Assembly (NCBI GenBank): GCA_025964405.1
Contig: JAOPYW010000036.1
Span: 1-16,895 of the forward strand
Source: Thermoleophilia bacterium
Lineage (GTDB): Bacteria > Actinomycetota > Thermoleophilia > Gaiellales > SKUG01
Length of the DNA: 16,895 nucleotides
Direction of reading: 5' to 3'
The notes below the pieces were generated by a model that saw nothing but the letters and a program-made list of their open reading frames with translations, did not search any database and had not been told where the DNA came from. Each line of letters starts with the position of its first letter. Positions within the stretch are counted from its first letter, which is position 1. Below are positions 1-7,664 of this stretch, piece after piece. The position numbers and the translations under genes were made by a program.

Positions 1-1
1 G

Positions 2-793
2 CTCGACAGCGTGGGCAACCTCGTCGCTTTCGCCGACGACGACGGCGCGACGTTCGGGCCCGGCTCCCCTACGAAGCAGCACTCGATGTACCTCGTCAGC
101 GACATCCACGACAACGTGTTCGTGCTCGACGCGTTCGACCGGTTCGCCGGCGACGACATCGTGTTCGCCGACGGCGACTTCGGCCAGGTCGGCGCGCGGG
201 TCGAGGAGCGCACCGCCCCGAAGATCGCACGGCTCGGGGGCAAGGTCATCGCCGTGTCGGGCAACCACGACTCGTACACGTTCATGGAGTCGCTCGCCGA
301 CGCCGGCGCCACCGTGCTCGAGGATGCATCGGTCAACGTCGACGGCCTCCGGGTCGCCGGCTACGTCGACCCGCTCCAGACCCGCCCCGGCGACACGGGC
401 ACGCACGTGCTGCGGGTCTACGGCGACGAGTACGAGCAGCAGGTCGACGACTTCATCACGTGGTTCGACGACCTCGACGAGTGGCCCGACGCGGTGCTCG
501 TGCACCAGCACGGATTCGGGCATCGACTCGCCCGCGCGCTCAAGGCCCGCGGTGAGACCCGCGCGTTGATCATCCTCGTCGGCCATGACCACGAGGCGCA
601 CGTCGAACAGGTCGGCGCCTCGACCATCGTCGACGGCGGCACCCTCGGCGCCGGCGGCCCCTTCGCGATCGGCTCCCAGACCGCGAGCTTCGCGAAGCTC
701 AACCTCCGCGGCACGAAGCTCGTGTCGGTCGACCTCGTCTCGATCGATCCGCTGTCGGGCGACGCCGACGCGAAGCGCACGGTGATCAGGTGA
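2..793 (+). CDS. Metallophosphoesterase family protein (5' partial)
   Basis: This is a calcineurin-like phosphoesterase, a dinuclear-metal hydrolase of phosphomono- or phosphodiesters. The family motifs occur in order: SDIHDN (Asp-x-His), GDFGQ, GNHDS, VHQHG and GHDHEAH, the last being the C-terminal Gly-His-x-His metal site. The frame is open to the left edge, and the first in-frame start (GTG at 11) lies only about 30 codons before the first metal motif. The true start is therefore probably upstream and the protein is cut by the window. The second motif lacks the usual Asp of GDxxD and has GDFGQ instead, so one metal ligand may be supplied differently. The substrate cannot be told from the sequence. 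The next gene starts 29 bp downstream with its own promoter-like box. Family confidence is high; the start is unknown. Confidence 0.85.
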   Translation, partial: LDSVGNLVAFADDDGATFGPGSPTKQHSMYLVSDIHDNVFVLDAFDRFAGDDIVFADGDFGQVGARVEERTAPKIARLGGKVIAVSGNHDSYTFMESLADAGATVLEDASVNVDGLRVAGYVDPLQTRPGDTGTHVLRVYGDEYEQQVDDFITWFDDLDEWPDAVLVHQHGFGHRLARALKARGETRALIILVGHDHEAHVEQVGASTIVDGGTLGAGGPFAIGSQTASFAKLNLRGTKLVSVDLVSIDPLSGDADAKRTVIR

Positions 794-810
794 CCCGGCC
801 TCCACGTGCC

Positions 811-816
811 TAGAAT
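811..816 (+). promoter_or_regulatory. Putative -10 box (TAGAAT) for a leaderless mRNA
   Basis: TAGAAT lies 6 nt before the ATG at 823. A transcript starting 6-8 nt past the box would begin at or next to the start codon. A weak -35-like GGTGAC lies 16 nt upstream. No Shine-Dalgarno sequence fits between the box and the ATG. Confidence 0.5.
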
Positions 817-822
817 CGATCC

Positions 823-1173
823 ATGACCACCCATCGCATCTACTCCACGAGCTTCGGCAAGGTCTACCCGCTCTACGTCGCCAAGGCCGAGCGCACGGGG
901 CGCACGCAGGCCGAGGTCGACGAGATCATCCGCTGGCTCACGGGCTACGAGCAGGGGGAGCTGGATGCGCGCGTGGCCGACGGCACCGACGTCGAGACCT
1001 TCCTCACCGAGGCGCCCCGCCCGAATCCCGACCGCTCGCTCATCACGGGCGTGGTCTGCGGCGTGCGCGTCGAGCACGTCGAGGAGCCGGTGATGCAGGA
1101 GATCCGCTACCTCGACAAGCTCATCGACGAACTCGCGCGCGGCAAGGCGATGGCGAAGATCCTGAGGAGCTGA
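823..1173 (+). CDS. DUF2200 domain-containing protein
   Basis: This 116-residue cytoplasmic protein matches DUF2200 over its full length. Hallmarks are the N-terminal HRIYSTSFGKVYP, KAERTGRTQAEVDEIIRWLTGY around residues 25-46, LITGVVCGVRVE near 70, and the C-terminal QEIRYLDKLIDELARGK. The family is widespread in bacteria and has no established biochemical role that I know of. The start is set by the ATG placed 6 nt after a TAGAAT -10 box and by the family's usual N terminus. The methyltransferase gene begins 2 nt after its stop, so the two are very likely co-transcribed. No function is proposed. Confidence 0.9.
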   Translation: MTTHRIYSTSFGKVYPLYVAKAERTGRTQAEVDEIIRWLTGYEQGELDARVADGTDVETFLTEAPRPNPDRSLITGVVCGVRVEHVEEPVMQEIRYLDKLIDELARGKAMAKILRS

Positions 1174-1175
1174 CG

Positions 1176-1982
1176 GTGGTCCAGTCGGAACCCGATCGCC
1201 TCAAGTTCCGTGGGACGTTCGGGCTGGACCCCACGGCCTACGACCGGTGGCGTCCACGATACGTGTCCGCCCTGTTCGATGACCTCGCCGAGCTCACGGG
1301 CATCACCTCCGACGGAATCGCGCTCGAGATCGGATGCGGAACCGGGCAGGTCACGCGCGTACTCGATGCGATGGTGGGTCGTCTGCACGTCGTCGACATC
1401 GCCGAGGAACTCCTCCACTTCACGCGGGACGCGCTGCGTGACCCGCCGAAGGTGCACTGGCATCACGGTCCGTTCGAGGCGCTGGAGCTCCCCGCCCATT
1501 CGCTCGATCTCATCGTCGCGGCCTCGTCGTTCCACTGGGTGGACCCCGATGTTCGGTACACGCGAACGGCACAGCTCCTGCGGGCCGGGGGAAGTCTCGC
1601 CATCATCGGCGCGCATCAACTCGATGGCGGTACGCCCGGGTTCTTCGAGGCGACCCAGGAGTTGTACGTGAAGTACCTCGACGATGACCCCGAATTCCGG
1701 CTGCCACGTGAGGTCGACCTGTCCGGGTACGTCGGGGCGATCGCCGACTCCGCAGGGTACGAGCCAGCGATCGGGCGGGTCTACGAGGTCCAGCAGGAGT
1801 TCGGCGCGGAAGCGTGGTCGGGCCTGCTCGGTACACAGTCTCCGATGCTGGCCCTGCCCGAGCGTGCGCGGCTGGCGCTCCAACGGGAGATGTCGGCGAC
1901 CATCACGGATCGGTTCGGCGGATCCGTGACCCGGCGCATGGCCTATTCCCTCGTCACGGCTCGACGCGTCGACGACGCCTGA
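1176..1982 (+). CDS. Class I SAM-dependent methyltransferase
   Basis: This 268-residue Rossmann-fold methyltransferase is of the Methyltransf_11/25 type. Motif I is LEIGCGTGQ at residues 50-58, which binds SAM. The acidic end of strand 2 is HVVDIAE, motif IV is LDLIVAASSFHWVDP near 112-126, and LLRAGGSLAIIG follows. The N-terminal FGLDPTAYDRWRPRY resembles the start of ubiquinone- and TAM-type small-molecule methyltransferases. The start is GTG, chosen because GAGGAG (1164-1169) lies just upstream inside the end of the DUF2200 gene. Only 2 bp separate the genes, which indicates an operon. The substrate is unknown. It ends 24 bp from a convergent gene. Confidence 0.9.
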   Translation: MVQSEPDRLKFRGTFGLDPTAYDRWRPRYVSALFDDLAELTGITSDGIALEIGCGTGQVTRVLDAMVGRLHVVDIAEELLHFTRDALRDPPKVHWHHGPFEALELPAHSLDLIVAASSFHWVDPDVRYTRTAQLLRAGGSLAIIGAHQLDGGTPGFFEATQELYVKYLDDDPEFRLPREVDLSGYVGAIADSAGYEPAIGRVYEVQQEFGAEAWSGLLGTQSPMLALPERARLALQREMSATITDRFGGSVTRRMAYSLVTARRVDDA

Positions 1983-2009
1983 CGAGCGGCGGGGCCGTCG
2001 CTACCGTCA
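1980..2009. terminator. Hairpin between convergent genes, possible bidirectional terminator
   Basis: AGCGGCG (1985-1991) pairs with CGTCGCT (1996-2002) around a 4-nt loop, with one G-T pair. An outer TGAC/GTCA stem pairs 1980-1983 with 2006-2009. It spans the stop codons of two convergent genes. There is no T-tract on either side, so a terminator role is inferred from position and structure only. Confidence 0.4.
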
Positions 2010-3416
2010 GGCGGCCACGAGTTCGAGCTCGCGCGGCAGCAGCGTCGTCTCGTCGAGCACCAGTGACCGCACGCCCTTGAGCGTGATCGAACGCACGTCG
2101 CCCGAACGCACGCCCTTCGGCAGTTCGATCGCCGTGCGCGCGAAGTAGCCCTTCCCCATGCCGGCGGGGGCTGCGACCTCGACGTGTCGACCGTCGGTGA
2201 GCGTCAGCCCAATGTGGCCCGCCGCGACGGCGGCGTCACGCACCGCCTGGGGCAGCTGCTCGAGGTAGACGTAGCGGGTGGGGTCGGCGATCTCGCGCAC
2301 GCCGCGATGGGCGTCGTCGCTGGCGATGTTGCCGCCGCGCCGGAGCTCCTTCGCCATGAGCTGCCACGTCCACGGGTTGGCCAGCATCGTCGTGTACTCC
2401 GACTGCTCGGCGGAGATGGCCGGCGTGGTCGCGAGGCTCCAGCGCTCGCGCAGGTCACCGGCGTTCACGTGCGCGCGCTCCGAGAACATGTGGTTCGGGG
2501 TGCACACGCGCAGCACCGGCCGACCGTTCTCGCGCGTGCCGGTGAACCGCTTCCACTTGTGCACGGCCGACTGGTAGCGCTCGTCGGTGACGGTGCCGTC
2601 GCGGTCGAGCGTGACCCGGTAGCAGTATTCGGAATCGACGGCGCGGCCGTGGTGGGCGAGCAGGTCGGGGTCGGTCGTGCCGCCCTCCTCGTGCGTGAAC
2701 AGCACGCGGTACTCGATCGTCTTGGAGCCATCGGCGTGGCGCGTCACGGCCGGCAGCATGAGCACCGGCACGCCGTTCGCCGATGCGGAGCGCAGCGACC
2801 CGGGATTCGTGTTGTAGAGCTCGACCACCGGTGCGTGCGCGTCGATCTGCGCCTGTTCGCCGGTGAGCTGCTTCGCGCGCAGGGCCCCGACGGTCGGCAG
2901 CGCCACGGCCGGGTCGACCAGGTCGGTCGCCGCACGCAGCTCCACATCGTGCAGCCCGGGCGCCAGCGGCCCCAGGGTGACGCCGTAGGCACCCGTGCGC
3001 TCGTGCTGCACGATGACCGAGGAGTGGTAGCGGCCGTCGACGTAGACCGCGACGATCGCGGCGGCACGTTCCTGCACGGCCCAGTCGCAGCCCGGGGCGT
3101 CGGCGTCGAACTCGAGGGTGGTGGTTCCGCCGGCGCTCGAACCCGCGATGCGCGCGGTCGCGAGCAGCGGTCGGCGCGCCCGCGCGGCCTGCGGGTCGAG
3201 CTGGTGCTTCGTGCCCGTGAGCGCGTCGATGACGTCGTCGACCACGTCGGCGCCCATGCGCTGGTTCGCGCCACGCGGGTCGATCAGGTCGCCCACCGGC
3301 CCCACCGGCAGCGGGAGGATGTCGACGGGCACGCGCTGCCCCGCGGCGTTCACCAGCTGCTCGAACGCACCGATGAGGAATCCGCCGACCGCCGTGATGT
3401 CTGAGATGAGCGACAT
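2007..3416 (-). CDS. Conserved-looking hypothetical protein, 469 aa
   Basis: I do not recognise this protein with confidence. The ATG at 3416 is chosen because the frame further upstream (to 3860) is the antisense of the exported-protein gene at 3520 and loses protein-like composition there. The N terminus (LISDITAVGGFLIGAFEQLV) is a short hydrophobic stretch but not a clear signal peptide. The middle part is beta-rich: TTTLEFDADAPGCDW, AIVAVYVDGRYHSSVIVQHE, PLAPGLHDVELRA. It is followed by YRVLFTHEEGGTTDP and HHGRAVDSEYCYRVTLDRDG, which look like the conserved core of a family, and RPVLRVCTPNHMFSE. The first two thirds suggest a ligand-handling fold, but no catalytic triad is evident. It is transcribed divergently from the exported protein across about 100 bp and converges on the methyltransferase. 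No function is assigned. Confidence 0.75.
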   Translation of the reverse strand: MSLISDITAVGGFLIGAFEQLVNAAGQRVPVDILPLPVGPVGDLIDPRGANQRMGADVVDDVIDALTGTKHQLDPQAARARRPLLATARIAGSSAGGTTTLEFDADAPGCDWAVQERAAAIVAVYVDGRYHSSVIVQHERTGAYGVTLGPLAPGLHDVELRAATDLVDPAVALPTVGALRAKQLTGEQAQIDAHAPVVELYNTNPGSLRSASANGVPVLMLPAVTRHADGSKTIEYRVLFTHEEGGTTDPDLLAHHGRAVDSEYCYRVTLDRDGTVTDERYQSAVHKWKRFTGTRENGRPVLRVCTPNHMFSERAHVNAGDLRERWSLATTPAISAEQSEYTTMLANPWTWQLMAKELRRGGNIASDDAHRGVREIADPTRYVYLEQLPQAVRDAAVAAGHIGLTLTDGRHVEVAAPAGMGKGYFARTAIELPKGVRSGDVRSITLKGVRSLVLDETTLLPRELELVAA

Positions 3417-3505
3417 GTCGCCCGCGGAATCGTCACGGCGAGAATGAAACCTGAGGTCTCCGGAGTAACGAGCACGAACCGCAGGAGCGGCCGCCGACCT
3501 CCGGC

Positions 3506-3511
3506 TATCAT
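3506..3511 (+). promoter_or_regulatory. Putative -10 box (TATCAT), leaderless arrangement
   Basis: TATCAT lies 8 nt before the ATG at 3520, in the intergenic region divergent from the minus-strand gene that starts at 3416. A TSS 7-9 nt past the box would fall on or beside the ATG. A GGCGGAG directly before the ATG is too close to serve as a normal Shine-Dalgarno site. Confidence 0.5.
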
Positions 3512-3519
3512 GGGCGGAG

Positions 3520-4515
3520 ATGGCGTCCCTCCTCCTCGCTCCAGTACGTCGCCTCGGCCGCTCGGCCACCCTCCTCGGGCTGCTGCTCGTCACGCTGCTG
3601 CCCGCACACGCGATCGCCGCTCCCGATGTCGCCCCGCCGGCCACCCCGAAGGTTGCGGCCGCCTGCGAGCAGGCCGCGGTCGTGGCCCGCGCGACGGCTG
3701 ACCAGATCATTCCGATCTCGGGCATCGGGGAGCTGAGCGGCTGCGTCGCCGACACGAGCGGCATCGACCGGGTGCTGGTTGCATGGTCGAGCGACACGCG
3801 TGCGGCGCATGCACGCATCTGCACCGACCCCGAGGTGGTCGACGGTGCGTGGCGTTGCACGTGGGATACGACCCGCCTGCCCGCCGGTCGCTACACCGTG
3901 CGGCTGGTCGCGATCGACGCGGCGGGCAACCAGGGCACGTTCACGCGCCCGTACGAGGTACAGGCGCCGGCACCGTCGCGCGCGCCCGACACCGCCGCAC
4001 CTGACGCCGCCGCGCCCGAAGCTGCCGCGCCTGACACCACCGCGCCCGAGACAGCGGTGCCCGACACGGCCGCGCCGAGCGACCACGATGACGCCGCCAC
4101 GAACGGTGACGAGGCGGCGACCGCAGCGCCCAGCTCCCCCCTGCCCGACGTGCAGGCCCCGGCCTTCTCGCCGACCCAGCGTCTCGTACTCGACCGCATC
4201 TCGCTCTGTGAGCACGGGGGCGACGCCGCTACGCCCACCGACTCCGACGCGATCGTGACGCAGCTCGACCAGGCGACCGCCGTGGCGGCGTGCCTCGAAC
4301 CCGCCACGACGCAGGCAGGTGCGGTGGCGATCGGCCTCGATGCCGACATCCCGGTGCCGCCCACCGTTCGCGTGACGGTCGCGACGCAGCAGCAGCTCGA
4401 CGAGCTGACGCGGGTCGTGCCCGCCCAGGTCGGTGGCGTGCCGGTCGTCGTGCACCTCGCGAGCGACGCCGAGCTCGCGCGCATCGCCGCGGCAGGCCTG
4501 CTCCCCGCGGCGTGA
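3520..4515 (+). CDS. Exported Ig-like domain protein with Ala/Pro-rich repeat
   Basis: This 331-residue protein has a Sec-type signal peptide: Arg-rich start (APVRRLGRS), hydrophobic core (TLLGLLLVTLLPA), and a probable cleavage near AHAIA, about residue 33. An Ig-like domain with bacterial Big-type features follows. It contains PISGIGELSGCVADTSGIDRV, a C...C pair (ARICTDP and WRCTWDT), and the motif LPAGRYTVRLVAIDAAGNQG that ends such domains. Next comes a tandem pentad A-P-[DE]-x-[AT] (3982-4071) that looks like an extracellular spacer, then a C-terminal globular part of about 130 residues that I do not recognise. There is no LPXTG motif, transmembrane anchor or lipobox, so it is probably secreted. 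The M48 protease gene starts 17 bp downstream with its own -10 box. Confidence 0.75.
   Translation: MASLLLAPVRRLGRSATLLGLLLVTLLPAHAIAAPDVAPPATPKVAAACEQAAVVARATADQIIPISGIGELSGCVADTSGIDRVLVAWSSDTRAAHARICTDPEVVDGAWRCTWDTTRLPAGRYTVRLVAIDAAGNQGTFTRPYEVQAPAPSRAPDTAAPDAAAPEAAAPDTTAPETAVPDTAAPSDHDDAATNGDEAATAAPSSPLPDVQAPAFSPTQRLVLDRISLCEHGGDAATPTDSDAIVTQLDQATAVAACLEPATTQAGAVAIGLDADIPVPPTVRVTVATQQQLDELTRVVPAQVGGVPVVVHLASDAELARIAAAGLLPAA
3982..4071 (+). repeat. Six 15-bp units encoding A-P-[DE]-x-[AT]
   Basis: Six consecutive in-frame units read APDTA, APDAA, APEAA, APDTT, APETA, VPDTA, and are followed by a partial AP. The DNA units have diverged at third positions, so this is an older repeat kept at protein level and not a recent slippage product. 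Acidic Ala/Pro repeats of this kind usually form extended linkers in exported actinobacterial proteins. Confidence 0.85.
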
Positions 4516-4519
4516 CGCA

Positions 4520-4525
4520 TATGAT
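4520..4525 (+). promoter_or_regulatory. Putative -10 box (TATGAT) for a leaderless mRNA
   Basis: TATGAT lies 6 nt before the ATG at 4532, inside the 16-bp gap after the preceding stop codon. No Shine-Dalgarno sequence fits before the ATG. Confidence 0.5.
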
Positions 4526-4531
4526 GGGCGC

Positions 4532-5461
4532 ATGACGATCGCCGCGCAGATCAGGTCCAACCGCTGGCGCACCGTCGTGGTGTGGCTCGGGTTCCTCGCG
4601 CTCATCGGCGCCATCGTGCTCGCCGTGTGGGGGCTCTACAGCCCCGGCTTCGCCGGCCTGCTCGGCATCGGCGGCATCGTCTACGGGCTCATCGCCTACC
4701 GCGCGTCGGGGAGCATCGTGGCGAGCGTCGCGGGCGCACACCCGATCACGCGCAGCGAACACCCCGAGCTGTGGAACGCCGTCGACAACGCCGCGATCGC
4801 GGCAGGGCTCGCCAGAACCCCCGACGTATACCTGATCGACGACCCCTCCCCCAACGCTTTCGCGGCCGGTCGCACCCCCGCGACGTCGTACGTCGCCGCG
4901 ACCACCGGGCTCCTCGCGATCATGAACAAGCGCGAGCTCGAAGGGGTCATGGCCCACGAGATGGCGCACGTGCGCAACCGCGACGTGCAGCTCATGACGA
5001 TCGCGTCGGTGCTGACCGGATCGATCGTGCTGCTCTGCGACATCCTCATGCGCGCGACGCTCTTCGGGGGCGGGAGCCGACGCAACGACAACGGCGGCGG
5101 CAACCCCGTCATGTTGATCGTCGGCATCGCAGTGCTCGTGCTCTCGCCGATCCTGGCCTCGCTCATGCAACTGTCGCTCTCGCGCAGGCGTGAGTACCTG
5201 GCCGACGCGTCGGCCGTCGAGATCACGGGCGACGCCGACGGGCTCGCCTCCGCGCTGGAGAAGCTCGCCGCCGACACGCAACCCCTCGCGAAGGTGACGC
5301 GCGCGACCGCGCACATGTACATCGAGTCGCCGCTGCGCGACCACGTGGGCCTGCGCTCGGGGCTCGGCGGGTTGTTCGACACGCACCCGCCGCTCGAGGA
5401 GCGGATCCACCGCCTGCGCGAGATGGGCGGCATCACCGTGAACGGCGTGCCGGAGGGCTGA
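4532..5461 (+). CDS. htpX: M48 family zinc metalloprotease, HtpX-like
   Basis: This 309-residue integral membrane zinc endopeptidase belongs to the HtpX group, which degrades damaged or misassembled membrane proteins. Two N-terminal hydrophobic segments lie around residues 14-34 and 36-55. PNAFAAGR (107-114) precedes the zinc site HEMAH (142-146, within AHEMAHVRNRD). Two more membrane segments lie near 155-175 and 192-213. The third zinc ligand is Glu221 in RREYLADASAVEIT. The C-terminal LFDTHPPLEERI is the usual HtpX ending. Length is normal for the family (about 285-310). The ATG at 4532 fits the -10 box placed 6 nt upstream. An emfourin-like inhibitor gene follows 57 bp downstream. All catalytic residues are present. 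The symbol denotes family membership; several M48 paralogues can coexist in one genome. Confidence 0.92.
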   Translation: MTIAAQIRSNRWRTVVVWLGFLALIGAIVLAVWGLYSPGFAGLLGIGGIVYGLIAYRASGSIVASVAGAHPITRSEHPELWNAVDNAAIAAGLARTPDVYLIDDPSPNAFAAGRTPATSYVAATTGLLAIMNKRELEGVMAHEMAHVRNRDVQLMTIASVLTGSIVLLCDILMRATLFGGGSRRNDNGGGNPVMLIVGIAVLVLSPILASLMQLSLSRRREYLADASAVEITGDADGLASALEKLAADTQPLAKVTRATAHMYIESPLRDHVGLRSGLGGLFDTHPPLEERIHRLREMGGITVNGVPEG

Positions 5462-5518
5462 CCGCTCCCCCGGCCGCCCCGGTTGCACCAGACTGCCGAC
5501 CCGAAGCGAGGAACCGAC

Positions 5519-5866
5519 ATGACCGCACTCCACATCGAACGCACCGGTGGCTTCATCGGGACCCGCGAACGGCTCCACGTCGACGACCTCGACGCCGACG
5601 CGCCGAACGTGCACGTCGAAGCGTTCGGGTCGAACCCGCAGGACCACGCGCTCGCGCCCGACCACCGCGACCAGCTGCGCGCGGCGCGCGATGAGCTGCG
5701 CTCCGACGCGGCGGGCGCGGGCGGCGGCCCCAACGGTGCCGACCGGTACGTGTGGACGATCCGCATCGACGGGGCTTCGGAGCCCCTCGTCTTCCACGAC
5801 CCGGTGACGAACGTGGGCGCGCGCGCATTCGCCGCGGTGGCCGCCCAGCTGTTCGCGGCCTCCTGA
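5519..5866 (+). CDS. Small emfourin-like protein (putative protease inhibitor)
   Basis: This 115-residue soluble protein has no signal peptide. Its N terminus (HIERTGGFIGTRERLHVD) and C-terminal half (DRYVWTIRID, then VTNVGARAFAAVAAQLF) match the pattern I associate with emfourin, the small protein that inhibits the thermolysin-like (M4) protease protealysin in Serratia. In that pattern an RxGGF-type strand is followed by an acidic helix, a Tyr-centred strand and a closing helix. A good Shine-Dalgarno (GAGGA, about 5508-5512) precedes the ATG at 5519. It lies 57 bp after the HtpX-like gene and 3 bp before the next gene. The family call rests on motif recall without a search. Binding to the neighbouring M48 enzyme is only a hypothesis. 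Confidence 0.6.
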   Translation: MTALHIERTGGFIGTRERLHVDDLDADAPNVHVEAFGSNPQDHALAPDHRDQLRAARDELRSDAAGAGGGPNGADRYVWTIRIDGASEPLVFHDPVTNVGARAFAAVAAQLFAAS

Positions 5867-5869
5867 TAC

Positions 5870-6763
5870 GTGGTGCGACCGCCACGCCAGCACTCGCGCG
5901 GCCTCGACCTGCTCCTCGGCCTGCCGCCGGCAGCCGACGCGACGGTGACTGCGCAGCGCGCGAACGTCGTGAACAACGCCCGGTTCCAGGACCTGCGGCT
6001 CGAGCGCTGGAGCGCCACGCGCGACGCGCTCTGGGCGCTGGTCGACCGACATCTCGGCGCGGGAGCACGCGTGCTGATCGTCGGGGCGGGCAACGGCGAT
6101 GACCTGCCGCTGCAGCGCCTCGCCGACCGCGCAGGCAGCGTCACGCTCGTCGACATCGACGCCGAGGCGGCCGCGCGCGCCCGAGCCCGGGTCACGGGTG
6201 CAGCGCAGGCGCGCATCACGTTCCACGAACATGACGTGACGGGCGGCGCCGCCGAGGTGATCGTGGCGTCGATCGTCGCTGGCGCGGACCACCCCACCGA
6301 CCTCGACCTGCCGACCGGCGCGATCGCGGGCGGCGACTTCGACCTCGTGCTGGGCGACATGCTCTACACGCAGCTCCTCCAGCCCGCGCTCGTGCAGCTA
6401 CGACTGCCCGGTGCGCGCCAGCTGGAGTACATGCGCGCGTTCGACGGGCGGCTCACCGAGGCGCTCGTGCAACGACTGCAGCGGTCGGCGGCGCCGCAGG
6501 GCCGTGTCGTGCACGTGCACGACGTCGCGTGCTGGTCGGGGTCCCACGACCAGCCGATGGAACTCGAGGAGGCGCTGTCGGCCCCCGAGCCGAGCTGGGC
6601 ACGGCTCAAGCGTCACGACCAGTGCGACCCGCAGCTCGCGCTCGAACGCCTCCGCGTGCTCACCGTCGACCGTGCGTGGTGGGAGTGGCCCTTCGAGCCG
6701 AACAAGCGGTTCCTCGCGCGCGGAACCGTCGCCGTCGCCGGGCTCCCGGTCGATCGTCGCTAG
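5870..6763 (+). CDS. SAM-dependent methyltransferase-like protein
   Basis: This 297-residue protein has a class I methyltransferase fold. Motif I is VLIVGAGNGDD at residues 68-78. Strand 2 ends in VTLVDIDAEA with acidic Asp95/Asp97, and motif IV is DLVLGDMLYTQLL near 155-170. The C-terminal third contains VVHVHDVACWSGSHDQPMELEE and RAWWEWPFEPNKRFLARG, and is Trp/His-rich. I do not recognise a specific subfamily, and the substrate is unknown. The start is GTG at 5870; a second GTG at 5873 is equally possible. It begins 3 nt after the emfourin-like stop, so it probably shares that transcript. It ends 3 bp from the convergent DsbA-like gene. Confidence 0.75.
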   Translation: MVRPPRQHSRGLDLLLGLPPAADATVTAQRANVVNNARFQDLRLERWSATRDALWALVDRHLGAGARVLIVGAGNGDDLPLQRLADRAGSVTLVDIDAEAAARARARVTGAAQARITFHEHDVTGGAAEVIVASIVAGADHPTDLDLPTGAIAGGDFDLVLGDMLYTQLLQPALVQLRLPGARQLEYMRAFDGRLTEALVQRLQRSAAPQGRVVHVHDVACWSGSHDQPMELEEALSAPEPSWARLKRHDQCDPQLALERLRVLTVDRAWWEWPFEPNKRFLARGTVAVAGLPVDRR

Positions 6764-6766
6764 AGG

Positions 6767-7657
6767 TCATTGCCACGAAGGCTCGGCCGTTCGGGTCCAG
6801 ACGGCGTCGTTGCCCGTGAGGGTGTGCGTCACGTAGCCCTCGACCACCAGCTCCTGCAGCTGCTGCTCGGCCGCATGGCGATCGGGCAGGTCGTTGCCCT
6901 TGGCGAGAATGAGCGCGACCTCCTGGGTCACGACGCCTTCGGGGAAGCGATCGACGATCGCCCGCGCATGGTCGGGCGCGGCGGCGCGTTCGATGCTCGG
7001 GTCGAGGTTCGTGATGAGCACGTCGTAGGCCTCCAGCGGCTGCATGCCGCCCGCGTCGAACGCGCGTCCGTCGAGCTCGAACACGAGGGTCGGCGCCGAA
7101 TAGCGCTCCAGGTCGCCGTCGAAGCCGGTCTTGCCCTGTCGCGCGCCGGCGGTGCCGGCGGCCGTGCGCGTCTGCGCGAGGTCGGTGCGGTAGGCGGCCC
7201 AGACGTCGTCGTCCTCGATGCGCGCCACGATGGCCGCAGCATCGATGCCGGCCACGCCGTCGAGTGCGCGCTGGATGTCTGCGGGTTCGTCGAGCAGCAC
7301 GCCGTCGGTGAAGTTGCCGAGCTGGAGCGCGCGCAGCGCGGCGAACTCGCGCCCGGGTGCATCGATCCGAACGGCCACGATCGCGCGACAGGCCGGCGAG
7401 GATGCCGCGAGGCGCGACTTGGGGCGCTTGTCGAACGGCATGCCCCAGCGCGCGAAGTTGCCCTGGAACTGGGCCATCATGAGCGGTGTGAAGCCCTTGG
7501 CTTCGACCGCGGCGGTGTCCTCCGACAACCCGATCAGGTGCAGGGTCCAGTCGAGCTGGTCGCCGTACCGCCAGTCGATGGCGCGCACGGCGGGCACGGC
7601 GGAATACCCGAACGGGCAGCTCGGATCTGCGTAGTAGGCGACGGGAATCGTGGTCAT
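6767..7657 (-). CDS. DsbA-family (thioredoxin-fold) protein, single active-site Cys
   Basis: This 296-residue cytoplasmic protein has the FrnE / 2-hydroxychromene-2-carboxylate isomerase layout of the DsbA family. The N-terminal strand is VAYYADPSCPFGYSAVPAVRAI, then a helical insert, and then the thioredoxin C-terminal part with APTLVFELDGRAFDAGGMQPLEAYDVLI. The active site is C-P-F-G-Y: Cys14 is present, but the second Cys of C-x-x-C is missing. A redox disulfide exchange on the usual motif is therefore unlikely. A glutathione- or mycothiol-type isomerase or transferase role is possible. The ATG at 7657 is preferred over one 12 nt upstream because the upstream ATG falls inside the TATGCT -10 box. 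It is divergent from the ECF sigma gene across a 68-bp gap. Confidence 0.8.
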   Translation of the reverse strand: MTTIPVAYYADPSCPFGYSAVPAVRAIDWRYGDQLDWTLHLIGLSEDTAAVEAKGFTPLMMAQFQGNFARWGMPFDKRPKSRLAASSPACRAIVAVRIDAPGREFAALRALQLGNFTDGVLLDEPADIQRALDGVAGIDAAAIVARIEDDDVWAAYRTDLAQTRTAAGTAGARQGKTGFDGDLERYSAPTLVFELDGRAFDAGGMQPLEAYDVLITNLDPSIERAAAPDHARAIVDRFPEGVVTQEVALILAKGNDLPDRHAAEQQLQELVVEGYVTHTLTGNDAVWTRTAEPSWQ

Positions 7658-7664
7658 GGCCGGC

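Noticed and set aside
2184..3404. 406-codon plus-strand frame
   Set aside because: It is Arg/His/Val-rich shadow composition with no recognisable motif. The minus-strand frame has better protein character.
3417..3860. Upstream extension of the 469-aa protein frame to 3860
   Set aside because: It is antisense to the exported-protein signal peptide and Ig domain and shows no protein-like pattern.
4229..6360. Long minus-strand frames (687 and 554 codons) over the protease and inhibitor genes
   Set aside because: They are high-GC shadow frames. The plus strand has HtpX and methyltransferase motifs in the same interval.
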